A DNA stretch of 64,000 nt from Sweltsa coloradensis (GCA_024449915.1 JAMZAV010000322.1:248001-312000); one strand, 5' to 3'; shown: positions 1 to 11,210, counted from the stretch's first letter. Notes: generated from the letters alone by a model not told the origin. Made by a program: numbers and translations.

Positions 1-401
1 CGGAGGAAAGTCCCAATGCTGGTTGCAGGGTAGGGAAGGGGGAGTACCAAATCACACGCAAAACAACACATTTTGATCAGATTATTAGTACTCTGTACTA
101 GTCACTGGTGCTTCAAGGGGATGCATATTATACTCAGAGTTGGGTAAGTTCCTTAAAAAATGGAACAACTAGTTCCAGTTCCAAGTTCCTCACAAGAAAA
201 ACGAACTCTTTCCAGTTCCAAGTTCCTCTAAAATAAAACAGCCACTCCGGCTCAAAAGTGGAAAAGTACAAAAAATTAAAAATATCTATGTATTTACTTA
301 ATTCACAACAAAAGTAGTTTTCTTCTAATGTTTCACTAAAATAAGGAAGAGTTTAATCAAAAATAGTTTTAAAAATATGTATAATTACTCCATATTTCAT
401 T

Positions 402-1134
402 GGTAACGGAATTACGGTAACAGAATTACAGAACTCTATTGCTTCGAAAACGGTATTAAATGTTGATAAAGTAGACTCCCTTGTTTAGTAATCACCCTTT
501 TTTTTCATTAGACTATCATTAAGAGTTAGATTTAACCATATGCAAGCATTTTGAAAATTTATCATTTGCTGAGGTAATTCCGTTACCAGGGTTTGTAATT
601 CCGTTACCGAAAATAAATACCTTACAACAGTTGAAATATCAACCAAAATGCCAAACATCCTTAAAGATTTTCAATAAATTTGCATTACACCATCATTAAG
701 AGTTAGATTAAACCACATGCAAGCATTATTTAAATGTGTAATTTGCTGGGGTAATTCCATTACCGAATATAAATACAGTTTAAATATAGTAATTTAATTA
801 TTTTTAATGAACATATGTTATTTATGTTTAGTACTATGCTTCTAGATGTTGTAGAAGCTGCAAAATAGATATTTTTATTGCACCATTCACAGGTTTTTAA
901 CAATTAGTAACTATACCAGTGACACATGGCACTTTCAGCGTAATTCCGTTACCGGTCAAAAACCTGCCTGAAAACTCATTTAAAATAATATTAAAATAAA
1001 ATAAATTTGTGCTAAATTTAGTTCAATTGAAGTCCTTTGTAAGTCAGTTTATAGAACAGTTATACAAGGTTACCTTATTTGAAATATTGTCTTTTAAATG
1101 TGTTGTTAGCACTCTGGAATGTAATTCCGTTACC
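402..1134. repeat. Array of GTAATTCCGTTACC motifs on about 180-bp tandem units
   Basis: The motif GTAATTCCGTTACC, or a one-base variant, occurs near 574, 595, 751, 940 and 1121, and inverted near 402 and 417. Copies from 574 onward are spaced by about 177-189 bp. The sequence between them is also repeated: blocks around 500-575 and 680-760 share a stretch beginning catcattaagagttagatt. This is a degenerate tandem array inside the hAT element. Subterminal motif arrays of this kind are where hAT transposases bind in studied members; that role is inference here. Confidence 0.7.
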
Positions 1135-1221
1135 GTGGAATTGCCCTAAACTGTGAATTTCAAGTCTTCATGAAATTATAGCACATCATTTATTAATGAT
1201 TATATGTAATCATGTTTGTGA

Positions 1222-2861
1222 TGTAACAACCGTGACAAAAAAGGCAAATAAGTTGTTTTTTGGTGTATAATAGTTCTTATATTTTGCTACAAGTTGGTGA
1301 TGTTGACAATGTACTTGTAGACTAACCTTTAATGATTTTTAAGTGTCCATAGCTTTAAACATTTCTGAGAAATAGTGTCACGGATGTTAGGGGCCTCCTA
1401 CATGTCACGGATGTTATGTGTCACGGATGTTACATGTCACGGATGTTGTTGAAAGATTGTGATGTGATTACACACTTGAAATATGATCAATCAATTGTAT
1501 AAAAGGGGTTTATTTAAAAATAAAATTGCTGATGTGTAGCATAATCTTTTTCTTGTCTAGATTTTTAATACGGGAAATGTATGGCCCTTGTATTGTTATT
1601 TCAAACTTCGATAGTATTTGTAGCCTATTACATGTTTGTAAAAGTTTGTATTATTATAAAAACAAACACTACCTACCCTACCTATTTGTAAGTTTATATA
1701 AACATTTATAAAACATAACATATTGGAAAACTATAATTATATTATACAATAAAGGAAATACGTTAAAGAGTTGAAAGCCGAGCTTGGCCCAACTCAAATG
1801 CGCGCACTCAGGTGTTGATGATTTCTGCTGAACGGTTGGTAATATCATTACCAAATTTTGCATGGATGTTTGTTACTAAAGTACATTTATATTGATATCC
1901 GCAATTGATTGCAAAAATTAAGCCTTAAAGATCCATTGAGAGTCATAGTCAAATGAGCAATCCAAAACAAGGATTCAAATTCTGGAAATTCCCACCAAAC
2001 CATTTATCTTAGGATAAAAACAGATTAACCTACGCGTTCACATTGATTCAAACGTTGATATCCAGTATGCAAATTTGAGCTAAAAAAAATCTGTATACTT
2101 GAATAAATTCCCGAAGTTGACCAAAATGGAGTAAATTTTGGTGATTTCGCTAAATTTCAATTAAAAATCAATTTAGAAATACGCGTACTGGATAGCATAG
2201 ATTATTCTTTATTACCATTAGTGTGAAATTTGATAGCAGTGTTATGAATCGTTTATCCGGAAAAAAACAGAATGCTAGCCTCTAAGCTCGTCTCCGCGCC
2301 AGCCTCAGCAACTCCTCTTAACATCGCATTTATTTTATTTTACTGTTTTATGTTGAACCCAAAAAATTTAGATACTATAGATAAGGAGTGCTTTAATTTG
2401 AATCTAAGAATAACATAGTAATATAGGCCTACATTAAAAATGGTAGGAAACTGGCAAGGCAAAGTGTGTGTAACATCCGTGACAAAAAACCATTGTAACA
2501 TCCGTGACGCACACAAAAAATCATAACCATTAATATCATTTATTTTTAAAACAATGAATGGGTGATTATAAGAGTTCATCTTTCATGGATATGTTCTATC
2601 TATATGGAAATGTAGCTGTCTGGGTCAGGGACCTGAATTTTCTATCTTTTGATGATCATCTGGGATCCACTTCCCAACAATGTAACATCCGTGACACCAC
2701 ATTTCACTCACTATATCCAAAAATTACAGTTTATTAAAAATCTTTTTCACCTAACGGTAGGTAGTGTGTAAACACAAGTTGTTTCAGTATAAAACATTAC
2801 AATTAATTAGTTAGTTTAAGATTTTTAGCTCCATAAAGAGTGAAATGTAACATCCGTGACA
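1222..2861. repeat. Second motif family, TGTAACATCCGTGACA, clustered and in both orientations
   Basis: Inverted copies (TGTCACGGATGTTA) start near 1376, 1403, 1419 and 1435, a tight cluster. Direct copies start near 2469, 2494, 2681 and 2846, with a weaker one near 1222. The motif resembles the GTAATTCCGTTACC motif further left; both share GTAA, TCCGT and AC at the same spacing. The two sets lie on either side of the nested MITE and point in opposite directions, as expected of subterminal binding sites. Confidence 0.7.
1766..2317. mobile_element. MITE with TTA target duplication (copy 1 of 2), nested in the hAT
   Basis: This 552-bp segment is flanked by TTA on both sides. Its ends are imperfect inverted repeats (AAGAGTTGAAAGCCGAGC left; GAGGAGTTGCTGAGGC read inward from the right). 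The same family recurs in reverse orientation at 60163-60737, also with TTA flanks, which confirms the boundaries. A 3-bp TTA duplication fits PIF/Harbinger-type elements. No coding sequence is visible. Confidence 0.75.
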
Positions 2862-3604
2862 AGCCGGAGTGGCTGAAAAGGAACTAGGGGTTCCTAAGTT
2901 CCTTTCCAAATGGAACTAAGTTCCTAAAAAGTTCCTTTTTTCAATAACCATTTTTCATTAGATCTTCTCGAGAGGGTCAATGATTAACTAGGTATCCAAA
3001 TTTATACTTAAAACCAAGTATTTACAAAGAATGCATAAACTATGTTTGAGATTTGGAGGAATTAAATATATATGGATGAGTATGTAGGCTTTCACGACCT
3101 GTGAATCAATTTTGAATGAAATCTTTGGGTTGAATGATGCACTGCTCCACGTTTTGCAACCAACATGAGTGGTGAACATGACACAATGCAACAACCCAAA
3201 AGATAATTCAAAACTCAAGGGTGATTGCATTGAAAAGAATGAAGTTAAGCTGGCAATGCGACTAATAAGGTGAGAAACCCATGGTGAATGGGGGTTGACT
3301 TCTGAGTGTAGAATTGGGGATGGGGGTATGACAAGAATTTAGAACAATAGAGGCAAATTTTAGATTTCCTGGAAACTGAGTATTTTACAATCCCTTCATC
3401 TTGTAAGTAAACTATGATTTGACTCTTTCATTCCTTAAATTTGTACAGTCAAGTTATATAAAAGGAACTTATGAAAATAAGTTACAGTTCCTGGAAAATT
3501 GGAACTAGTTCCTTCCTTAGTTCCTTTAGTTCCTAGGAACTGGAACTGTTGAGTTCCGTTCCTACCCCAACACTGATTATACTGCATGCAAAACCCCCAC
3601 TAAG

Positions 3605-3703
3605 ATGACTGCTTCTCACGTTGTGGTCATCATCGTTTTGTCATTGTTAGTGTCGACGCTGTCGTCGTCGGGGAGGTCGACGGCTGCCAGAGCTAGGGCC
3701 TAG
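3605..3703 (+). other. Small ORF with a signal-peptide-like start, doubtful
   Basis: A 32-codon frame starts MTASHVVVIIVLSLLVSTLS, which looks like a hydrophobic signal segment, and ends at TAG in a TAGGCCTA-rich patch. Its reverse complement resembles a GC-rich stretch around 53530-53600, so it is more likely dispersed repeat than a peptide gene. There is no supporting splice or polyadenylation context. Confidence 0.1.
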
Positions 3704-3706
3704 GCC

Positions 3707-5035
3707 CTAGCCTCTAGTTTCGGCACTTCTTCGGCTACGGGGGTCCAACTTTTATACACCTTGTTAACACTGCTATATTGCCTTGTTACTACTTATGTTA
3801 AAGGTGTACTTTCGTTAGGTTAGCCGAACTTTCCGCTGGCTACAGTGCGCCGCGCTAGTTCTAGGATATAATAGATAAGAGCGTACCCGAAATCCTTTCC
3901 GTCAGACCTGGTTTATATTACTACAGTTGAACAGGGGTTGATTTTACTGGGGTACCGTAACCCACTTGAGTTTACATTATTTTCAATTTACTCTTGTTAT
4001 CATAAGGTTTTCAACCTTAACACGCAGGGCGCTGCACGCTTTACTGTCAACCTAACCTAAATTCACGTCTGTACAAAGTCAGGCTGTCCTTAAATTTGAA
4101 GTAGAGGGTAATGTAATGTCTCACTGTCTATAAATGCAGACATGCTTAATTAAGTTGATTTGAAGCTGAGAATCAGATGGTAGGTTATGTTTCCTGGAAA
4201 TGGCGTCACGATAGTTATGGAAGTCAACCGTCGTCTGTTTACACTACTCGTATGATTGCCGAAAACGCAAGTAACTCCGAGTTTTTACTCGAGTTAAAAA
4301 CTGAACTGTGGTAGCTACTTGATTGCGTTTACACGCTAAAATTACCCTCGTTAGACCTCGTTCTCATTACTGGAGCTTAAAGCAACTCGGGTTTGAACGC
4401 GAGTTACCAACCTGCGTTTTAATTGAACTTATAATACCGTCGTAAGTTTAGTAGTTCGCAACCTTACACATGGAGCGCTGTAGAAGGCAGGCTTTTATAT
4501 TTATTTTGTATTTCAGGCTGGCCAAGTATTTTAATAAGGAGTGACGTTCCTCGTCGGAAAATGCAGCTATTATTAACTTACTTAAAACAAACTTATATAG
4601 TTATATATATATAAGTTATATAACTGAGTGGGTAGACCCTAAATACAATTTATTTATTATTTATTTATTATTTAAACTGCAAACAGACGTAGGCCTAGCG
4701 TCGGACATCATATTTACGACAAAGTTTTGAGGTTATGTTGACTTACCAGGGTTGGCGACCAAAAGCGCTGTTCACACTGACTAGCGTAGCAAAGTAACGC
4801 GAGTAACTCGGAGTTCGGACGCGGGTTGAAAATGCAACCTTCGTAGCAACCTGCGATCGTTCACACGGGGAAATTAACCCACGTAACCCACCAACCCGCG
4901 TTAAACGCTAGTAATGAGAACGAGGTCTTATAGACCAACCCGCGTTAGAAAGAGAGTAATGTAAACCAGGTCTTACAGTGTATAGGGCCTATACAAGTTG
5001 GACCCCCCCAGCCGAAGAAGTAGGCCCTACCCTAG
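3707..5035. mobile_element. DNA element with long inverted ends, containing a second inverted pair
   Basis: The left end holds ACTTCTTCGGCT followed by a G-run and GTCCAACTT. The right end carries the inverse (AAGTTGGAC, then AGCCGAAGAAGT). Just inside, AGACCTGGTTTATATTACT at 3904 is mirrored by AGTAATGTAAACCAGGTCT ending at 4973, so a second, shorter element of about 1.07 kb may be nested. The interior has inverted patches rich in CGAGTTAC and ACGCGGGTT. No long ORF and no clear target duplication. Confidence 0.55.
4620..4672 (+). mobile_element. 3' end of a tRNA-headed SINE family, fragment
   Basis: The sequence AACTGAGTGGGTAGACCC followed by TAAATACAATTTATTTATT matches the 3' end of the SINE at 59010-59432. 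Only the tail is present. Confidence 0.5.
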
Positions 5036-5407
5036 TTTCGGGCTGATGTTATTAGAACTTGCTTTCTTAACATGAACCTATACCAGATAAAAAAATTATG
5101 ATTAGTGCAAAAATGTGTCTGAATGTAACACCCGTCATAGTGGAATGGAATGCCCTAGCCTACACGTGAAGTTTTCGGACTGGGCTTTGATGGCCTGGTT
5201 GTTTGCTAACACATGACACATGAAATGAAAAGTGAACGTATTCACCTTTCCATTTGGTTCCGCTTGGTCGGATTGTCCACTGTATCTTCTTAGAAGTTGG
5301 GGTAATCGAAGTCCCAATAAACTGTTAATTTAATGTGTTTAGGCCTAAAACTTTTCCAAAATTAGAGAATGAGAAACCATTACTCCATTACCGTTACTAA
5401 GGTTACG
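5036..5407. other. No gene seen
   Basis: AT-rich sequence with scattered TAGGCCTA palindromes. A short minus-strand frame (5135-5317) has no features of a real gene. Confidence 0.6.
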
Positions 5408-5545
5408 TTATAACAGTAGGCTAGGCCCAAGGAGGTTGTATTAGATGGCTGGAGGGGCGGTGGCCTATGTTTACCTGGCTGCTGGACTGAAGCCAGTTTT
5501 GCAGCGCGCGGTCGAGCGGCGGCCATATTGGGACTGGACGGATTT
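5408..5545 (-). repeat. GC-rich dispersed repeat, copy 1 of 2
   Basis: Read on the minus strand this matches 9636-9775 on the plus strand: CGTCCAGTCCCAA, an ATGGC(C/G)GCC block, then CCCTCCAGCCATCTAATACA. The conserved ATGGCGGCC core looks like a start codon in good context, but its recurrence marks it as a repeat. Element class unknown. Confidence 0.6.
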
Positions 5546-6390
5546 CTATGCATGCATATTCTCTGCTACGTGTTTTCAGTAGCAGTTAGCACTGCTGGCC
5601 TACTTTGGATAGGGAAATTAAGGATTTGTTCAGGAATAAGAATTTAAAATAAAGATACATACTAACATTAATAATATTAGCATTCAAACAATGGCCATAT
5701 TATTTATTTGCCATATTTTTTATTATTATTTTGTAATAATAACGAACTGCTAACAAATTGAATTGACTTGAATTAATATTTAGTATTGATACAAAGTTTA
5801 ATAACAACAAATAGACAATGCAGATTCTCAATTCATATTCAATCCAAGTTATTGGACTTTAAGCTTTTTATTAATGGTACCTATAACAATAATTATTTAT
5901 GAAACCTAATCCCAAGCCAATATCAAAATGATGTAGGCCTACATAGTCACACGTCTTAATTTATAAACATGTTTATTTTAATGGCAGTCGACATCGAAAA
6001 TCTGACTCATTGTTTTGGTGGTAAGCCAGCTACAGACTGAATGAAATATTAAATCAGCTGCTTAGTTATTTTGATTGTTATCGAAAAATAGTATTTAAAA
6101 AAACAAAACAAAATTACTGATTGTAATGAAAATAAAACCTGTTATCTTAAATAGGTGCGTAAACCGACCTTTATATAAAATATAAAATATTGTTACCAGT
6201 TGGTTGTTATTGGTTATTGATGTTTGAAGATGACTAGCCGATTTAGCACTGTCCGACCCTTGTATCTGACCGGTTTCTATTGTACTCTTTGGTTGCATGA
6301 TGGATTCTTATTTTCAGGTATTTGTTAGCAATGGTCTGGGTCAATTCATTGACATGGCCATCAAGTGGCCCCAAATCTCTTACGTGACTC
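5546..6390. other. AT-rich stretch, no gene seen
   Basis: Low-complexity AT-rich sequence with no recognisable coding or repeat structure. Confidence 0.5.
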
Positions 6391-6396
6391 TCAAGA

Positions 6397-6408
6397 GACA
6401 TTTATTAC

Positions 6409-6460
<52 letters not shown>

Positions 6461-6563
6461 TATTATATATATTTTATTATTATTATTATTATTATATATT
6501 ATTATTATTATTATTATTATATTATTATTATTATTATTATTATTATATTATTTATTATTATAT
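6397..6563. repeat. (ATT)n microsatellite
   Basis: About 165 bp of ATT/TTA repeats with a few TATATA interruptions. The Leu- and Ile-rich reading frames crossing it are artefacts of the repeat. Confidence 0.95.
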
Positions 6564-6758
6564 CATTGATTAAAGAAGGCTATCGCCCAAGATGTTTCAC
6601 GCTTATGGGAAAACGAATATAGTCCCCACTCTTACCCCCACTCCAAGATCCCCTTCCGTCTCGGACCCCGCGCCCACAAGCTGTTGGTAGTACTATTCCA
6701 GTCGGTAGATGGCGCTGCGGTATTTTTTTGACGTGAAGTTGTCACTCGGCTCTCGCCA

Positions 6759-6785
6759 TTGATTAAAGAAGGCTTCTTTAATCAA
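6759..6785. repeat. Perfect 27-bp palindrome
   Basis: Two 13-base arms (TTGATTAAAGAAG and its complement) surround one G. The left arm, with flanking bases ATTGATTAAAGAAGGCT, also occurs at 6566-6582, so the palindrome may mark one side of a small repeat unit of about 190 bp. Confidence 0.7.
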
Positions 6786-6904
6786 TGTTATATTATAGGA
6801 CATGACAGGCCTGGCAAGCCGGTGTTAACAACTCATAAAATGCCCTAGAAAATTGGTGGCTATAGCCACCCCCTGACCTAACTTAAGTTGGAAACAGGAG
6901 TCAG

Positions 6905-6925
6905 ATATATATATATATATATATA

Positions 6926-6988
<63 letters not shown>
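6905..6988. repeat. (AT)n and (ATT)n microsatellite
   Basis: A run of TA dinucleotides passes into TAT trinucleotides directly upstream of the truncated LINE. Confidence 0.95.
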
Positions 6989-7019
6989 GGAGAGGGTTAT
7001 TAAGTGGAAGATGCAGAGA

Positions 7020-8316
7020 ATAGTTTAAAAAAATAGTTTTGGGGATTAATGATGGAAGGTTTAAGTCTTTTATCTGAAAGTCTTATGGTGGATGGCAACT
7101 TTGTTATAGCTGTATTTCTTGACTTCAAAAGAGCATTTGAAACATTAGATAGAGACCGTTTATTGGAAAAACTAAACAAGTATGGTGTAAGAGGCAATGC
7201 TCTGAATTGGTTTAGGAGCTATTTAACAGGCAGAAGGCAGATAACAAGATACTGCAATGAAAAATCCGATGAAGCTTATATTAACTACGGGGTACCACAA
7301 GGGTCTGTCTTGGGTCCTCTACTTTTCATACTGTACATAAATGATATATTTAATGTTAGTGTACACGAATTTCTGGTATTCATTTATCTGTTTGCAGACG
7401 ATACGTTACTGTCATACTCTGGAAAATGTTTGAAAGATGCCTGTCAATTATTAAATTGTTTCCTAAAAAAACTCCTAAACTGGCTGAGGGCAAACAAGCT
7501 TAAACTAAATGTAACCAAATCTAAATGTATGTTGATCACATCATCAAAGGTGATGAAAAACAGAATTTTGAATCAAAATCCTATCCACAATATAATGGTG
7601 GATGGCAAGACTGTCGAGTTTGTGAGTGAATTCAAATATGTTGGTATAATACTAGATGAACATCTCAGTCTGAAAAATAATGTGAACTATGTTATTAAAA
7701 AAATTAGTAAAAAGATAGGCTTCTTGGCAAGAGCAAGTAAGTTCTTGTCCTACCCTACAAGACTTTTAGTTTTTAAATCGATCATATTACCTCACTTCGA
7801 TTACTGTGGTACTATGCTATGGGGTATTGACAACATGAGCCTAGATGCATTGCAGAGATTGCAGAGTAAAGGTCTAAAAATTGTACTAAAATGTGACAGG
7901 TTTACTCCAACTAAAGAAGTATTGCAAAGAGTCAACATGATATCTGTAAAACAAAGAATAGCGTTAAATGTTTTAGTTTTTATCTATAAGTTAGAGCAAG
8001 GAAGTCTACCTAAGTACTTGTGTAATATGATAGATCATAACAATGATGATAATTGTGTACATAACTTGAGGAATAAGGATCACATAAGTATTGGTAGAAG
8101 GAAATCAGTTCGATCCATGCATTCAATTTTTTATAGTGGTTTAAGGATGTATAACGAACTGGAACCAGGCATCAAGAATGCTAAAATGTACATGAGTTCA
8201 AAGATAATTGCCTTGCATTTGTAAATAAGAAATTTCCATGATATTGTATTATGTTTACTGATGTAACATAAATAGCTGTACTTGCTAAATAAATATATAC
8301 AATACAATACAATACA
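7020..8316 (+). mobile_element. 5'-truncated non-LTR retrotransposon (LINE), RT to 3' tail
   Basis: An open frame of 391 codons (7049-8224) covers most of a non-LTR reverse transcriptase plus its thumb and C-terminal region. Visible motifs: FLDFKRAF (residues 23-30, catalytic Asp 25), GVPQGSVLGPLLF (81-93) and FADD (115-118). ILPHFDYCGTMLW and a basic C-terminus follow. The fingers and endonuclease are missing, so this is a 5' truncation as usual for LINEs; the first ATG is not the original start. It ends about 80 bp after the stop in AATAC repeats, a short tandem 3' tail. The conserved frame suggests limited age. Clade not assigned. Confidence 0.85.
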
Positions 8317-8379
8317 AGAAGGATTGGATACCTTAATTTTGATTAACAAGACCTAAGTTTTTTTTTAAACTACTAAAAC

Positions 8380-9535
8380 TGATGTTAGTATTTTTTTTAT
8401 TGGTTATTTCTCTTTATTTTTATTTGTGTGTGGGTGAGTGCTGAGTATTTCTTTCAAAGCGTAAGCATTTATTGTTGACTTTATTAAGTTTAGAATTTAT
8501 AGTACTGAGTTTATTTTTATAATTTTGTTGATTTATTTAAATTTAATAAATTGTGATTTTTTTTAGAAAAGTATTTTTGACTCTTTCTTTTTGTGAGGGG
8601 GCTTCAGATTTATCATTTTTGTTTCTATAATCCGTACTCATGGTAATGATTATTTTCAATCATTTAGAATTTTACAAAAAGTTTGGTTGAAGGTTTTGAT
8701 TTCATTAGTCTTTTTAGTTCCTTTATGTTTTATACAAAATATGTGGTGATTGGTTTAATCATTAGGTACTTTTTTGTTAACTTTTGTTTTTATATTTATA
8801 TGTTTTAGCACTTTTTTGGGGAACTTAGGTTATTTTGTAGGATGTGATATTTTGTATTATGGCTTGATTTTGTTGAGCCTCTGAATTTGTGTATTAATAG
8901 TAACAGCTAGAGAATCTGTTTATCGTTATCGTAAGGTTCGATAATTTTAGCAGGTGGTATGGTATGGTATGGGTATGGTTTATGACGTATTTTTAAGGTT
9001 TTAATAATAGCTGGTCTGACTTTTAATTACATTTGAGTAGGGATTAGTTTAGTCGGGGGTGTGTTATAGTTAGTTTAATATGTTTACTCAAACGGATTTA
9101 AAGGCATTGATTGCTTATTTGTCTGTTGCTCACATGGGGGTTGTTTTAAGGGGATTAATGACTAACTTATTGGGGATTTTGTGGTTCTTTTACTCTTTTA
9201 ATTGCTCATGGTTTATGTTCATCTGGTTTATTTTGTTTAGCAAATATTTCTTATGAGCGACTCGGGGGTCGGAGACTTTTAATTATTTGTGGGTTAATAA
9301 ATGTTATGCCTAACTTTATGGTGATTTTTATTAATCTCTTGTAATATGACAGCTCCTCCTTCTTTAAATTTATGAAGTGAGATTAGCTTATTGAATAGAT
9401 TAGTAGGATGAACTTGAGTTAGTATAGTTATATTGGGATTCTTATCTTTTTTGAGAGCTGCTTATACTTTATTTTTATATTCATATAGCCAACATAGGGT
9501 AATTTATTGTTGTTTTATTTATTATATAATATTGT
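8380..9535 (+). pseudogene. Nuclear mitochondrial insert (NUMT): ND4L followed by ND4
   Basis: Read with TGA as Trp, the first part gives ND4L (KRKHLLLTLLSLEF near 8455-8495; IRTHGNDYFQSF near 8630-8665). ND4 begins near 8676: VGCDILYYGLILLSLWIC near 8835-8892, GISLVGGVL near 9040, TDLKALIAY near 9095, [20 protein letters not shown] near 9205-9260 and APPSLNLW near 9350. Several 1-bp frameshifts break the frame (near 8520, 8755, 9070, 9170 and 9315). At about 8940 the sequence jumps from YRYRKVR to MILAG, a deletion of very roughly 125 codons. AGA falls on conserved Ser positions and TGA on Trp, so it cannot be expressed with the nuclear code. It ends about 35 codons short of the ND4 terminus. 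Confidence 0.9.
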
Positions 9536-9635
9536 AACAACCGAACGCAGCACAACTAATCACCATTTGCAGTTCCGTCCCGAAATCGTAACTAGTAACG
9601 CATTCAAAACCGGGCTTCCCGCATGCTGTCACCTG

Positions 9636-9790
9636 AAAGCGTCCAGTCCCAACATGGCGGCCACGCGCCGGGCGCTTAGAGCAGGCCGGGCGGCCGGCGG
9701 ATTTGCTTCAACTTTCGTGCAGACCCCCCCCTCCAGCCATCTAATACAACCTCCTTGGCTAGGCCCAAGGATCCGCGATGCAAAGATGAT
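9636..9790 (+). repeat. GC-rich dispersed repeat, copy 2 of 2
   Basis: Homologous to 5408-5545 in the opposite orientation. It contains a well-placed ATG followed by MAATRRALRAGRAAGGF, which mimics a mitochondrial targeting peptide, but the match to another copy argues for a repeat. Confidence 0.6.
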
Positions 9791-9886
9791 CCAGATGGCG
9801 CTTATCGCAGTTTTTTTTTAGTACCCGAAGGACTCGCAAGCAGCACTATAGATATTTATAATTTCATAGCCACAAAGATGCAAGCC

Positions 9887-9988
9887 AAGGTCTACTACAT
9901 CTCCGCCACCTGGCGGAGGCTCGTCTAACTCGCTCGTGTGGCCACTAGGTTAGACGATCCTCCGCTAGGCGGAGATCCAGCAGACCTT
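9887..9988. repeat. Foldback with two hairpins per arm
   Basis: Arms of about 40 bp (AAGGTCTACTACATCTCCGC... and the complement of the segment ending CAGACCTT) surround a loop of about 19 bp. Each arm contains its own GC hairpin: CTCCGCC/GGCGGAG on the left, CCTCCGC/GGCGGAG on the right. Half of the structure recurs near 22621-22690. Function unknown. Confidence 0.75.
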
Positions 9989-9989
9989 G

Positions 9990-10356
9990 AAGCTGCCTTC
10001 ACTACCTACACGTCGGCGAGCGCCGAGTGCTCGGTGCCGAGGCGGGCGCTCGATGAACTATTTACCCCCTCTCCAGAAATAGTCATAATATGAATGAGAG
10101 TTTCAACGATTGATACACTATTTTCAGCTTTAAACTGTATGATAAATTATGTTTTCGATTTTTGAGACGCAAATATATTAATAAATAATTCAAACACGCT
10201 TAATATCGTTAACTTCCGGTCGAGCGCCGGCCCAAAAGTTGAACTGAACCAACTTCAGCGCTCCTCGGCGCTACGAAGCGCCGCTCCATCGTGATTGGTC
10301 GAAACAGCCGTTTCCGGCAGCGAGCGCTCGCCGACGTCCAGGTAGTGAATGCAGCT
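9990..10356. mobile_element. MITE with 33-bp inverted ends
   Basis: The ends AGCTGCCTTCACTACCTA and AGCTGCATTCACTACCTG (read inward) are followed by CGTCGGCGAGCGC on both sides. A TGA duplication flanks the element; TTGA is possible because the boundary is ambiguous. It abuts the foldback on its left, so one may have inserted beside the other. No ORF. Confidence 0.75.
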
Positions 10357-10359
10357 TGA

Positions 10360-11210
10360 GGCAAGCTACATTATCCAGTAGGCCTAGGCTTTGTATAATA
10401 TACATCAAAGATCTTTGTATACATGGGTTGATGTGCAAACTAGGCTAGCCCTAGGCCGCCCACCAAGCTGTCACAGTCACAATGTCACATCGAGGATGAG
10501 GAGGTGACGATTTTAATTTTCTTTACTTTAGCATTCGAAATGAATCAAAAATTGACTTGGCAAGAGATTATTTCATATTTAGGTAATGGTATAAGACATA
10601 TAGAGCGCTCCATCTTCTCATGTCCACTCTGGCGGCGAACGCTGGAAACGCGCTAGTGAGGATAGAATCTACACATGCTATCATCGCGCGTAAGAAATTA
10701 ACTAATTGAGATAAGTATTGTGATGTTCTATCGCGCACACAAGAAACAGCACCTACATGGAATCTAGTCTTCAACATCATATTTTAACAGAAACATAATT
10801 AATTCCGTGAAAAAATGCATTGGTGGCACTGAAAACGTAATCAAACGCCGACTGGTTAACCAACTATACAAACTGTTATTTTGTTAGTTACACATGTCGT
10901 ACGTTGAATATTATATGTCCACAATCCACCTACCCACTTGCCATTAGAGTGTATATTTGCTGAAGCCACTTATTGGAAGATAAGTGACTCAACACATGCA
11001 CTGATTCGTTATTTCGTGTATAAGGAATCTACAAGAAATTACGAAAACAAAACACATTCCCTCTCACTTAGGTAATTCAGTGAGATCTTAATAAAGAGTG
11101 GTCTTCATGTTAATATATTAAATTCATACCTAGTTGATAAGACTAATTCATTTTTGGCTTAAAACAATCAGTAGCCCTAGATTATATCACAATAAATGGG
11201 CTAAGTCCAG
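10360..11210. other. No gene or repeat recognised
   Basis: Mixed AT-rich sequence. A 70-codon minus-strand frame (10568-10780) has no homology I can recognise. Confidence 0.5.

Larger units (their letters stand above)
135..3575. mobile_element. Non-autonomous hAT-type DNA transposon, 3.4 kb, intact ends
   Basis: The left end reads CAGAGTTGGGTAAGTTCC. The right end, read inward on the other strand, is CAGTGTTGGGGTAGGAAC. The element is flanked on both sides by ATTATACT (127-134 and 3576-3583), a perfect 8-bp target duplication. CAG-type ends with 8-bp duplications are the hAT signature. Both ends are rich in GTTCC/GGAAC repeats, and a 14-bp inverted pair lies just inside them (cagccactccggct near 240, its complement near 2862). 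I see no transposase, so mobility would have needed a source element elsewhere. The perfect duplication suggests a fairly recent insertion. Inside are two motif arrays and a nested MITE, listed separately. Confidence 0.9.

Noticed and set aside
1376..1448. Possible CRISPR-like array of four short repeats
   Set aside because: Repeats are only 14 bp with irregular spacers, in animal DNA inside a hAT element.
6297..6622. Two Leu/Ile-rich open frames of 85-90 codons
   Set aside because: They translate an (ATT)n microsatellite.
9507..9821. 104-codon frame whose internal Met starts a mitochondrial-presequence-like peptide
   Set aside because: The segment is a dispersed GC-rich repeat with a second copy at 5408-5545, and its first part is NUMT.
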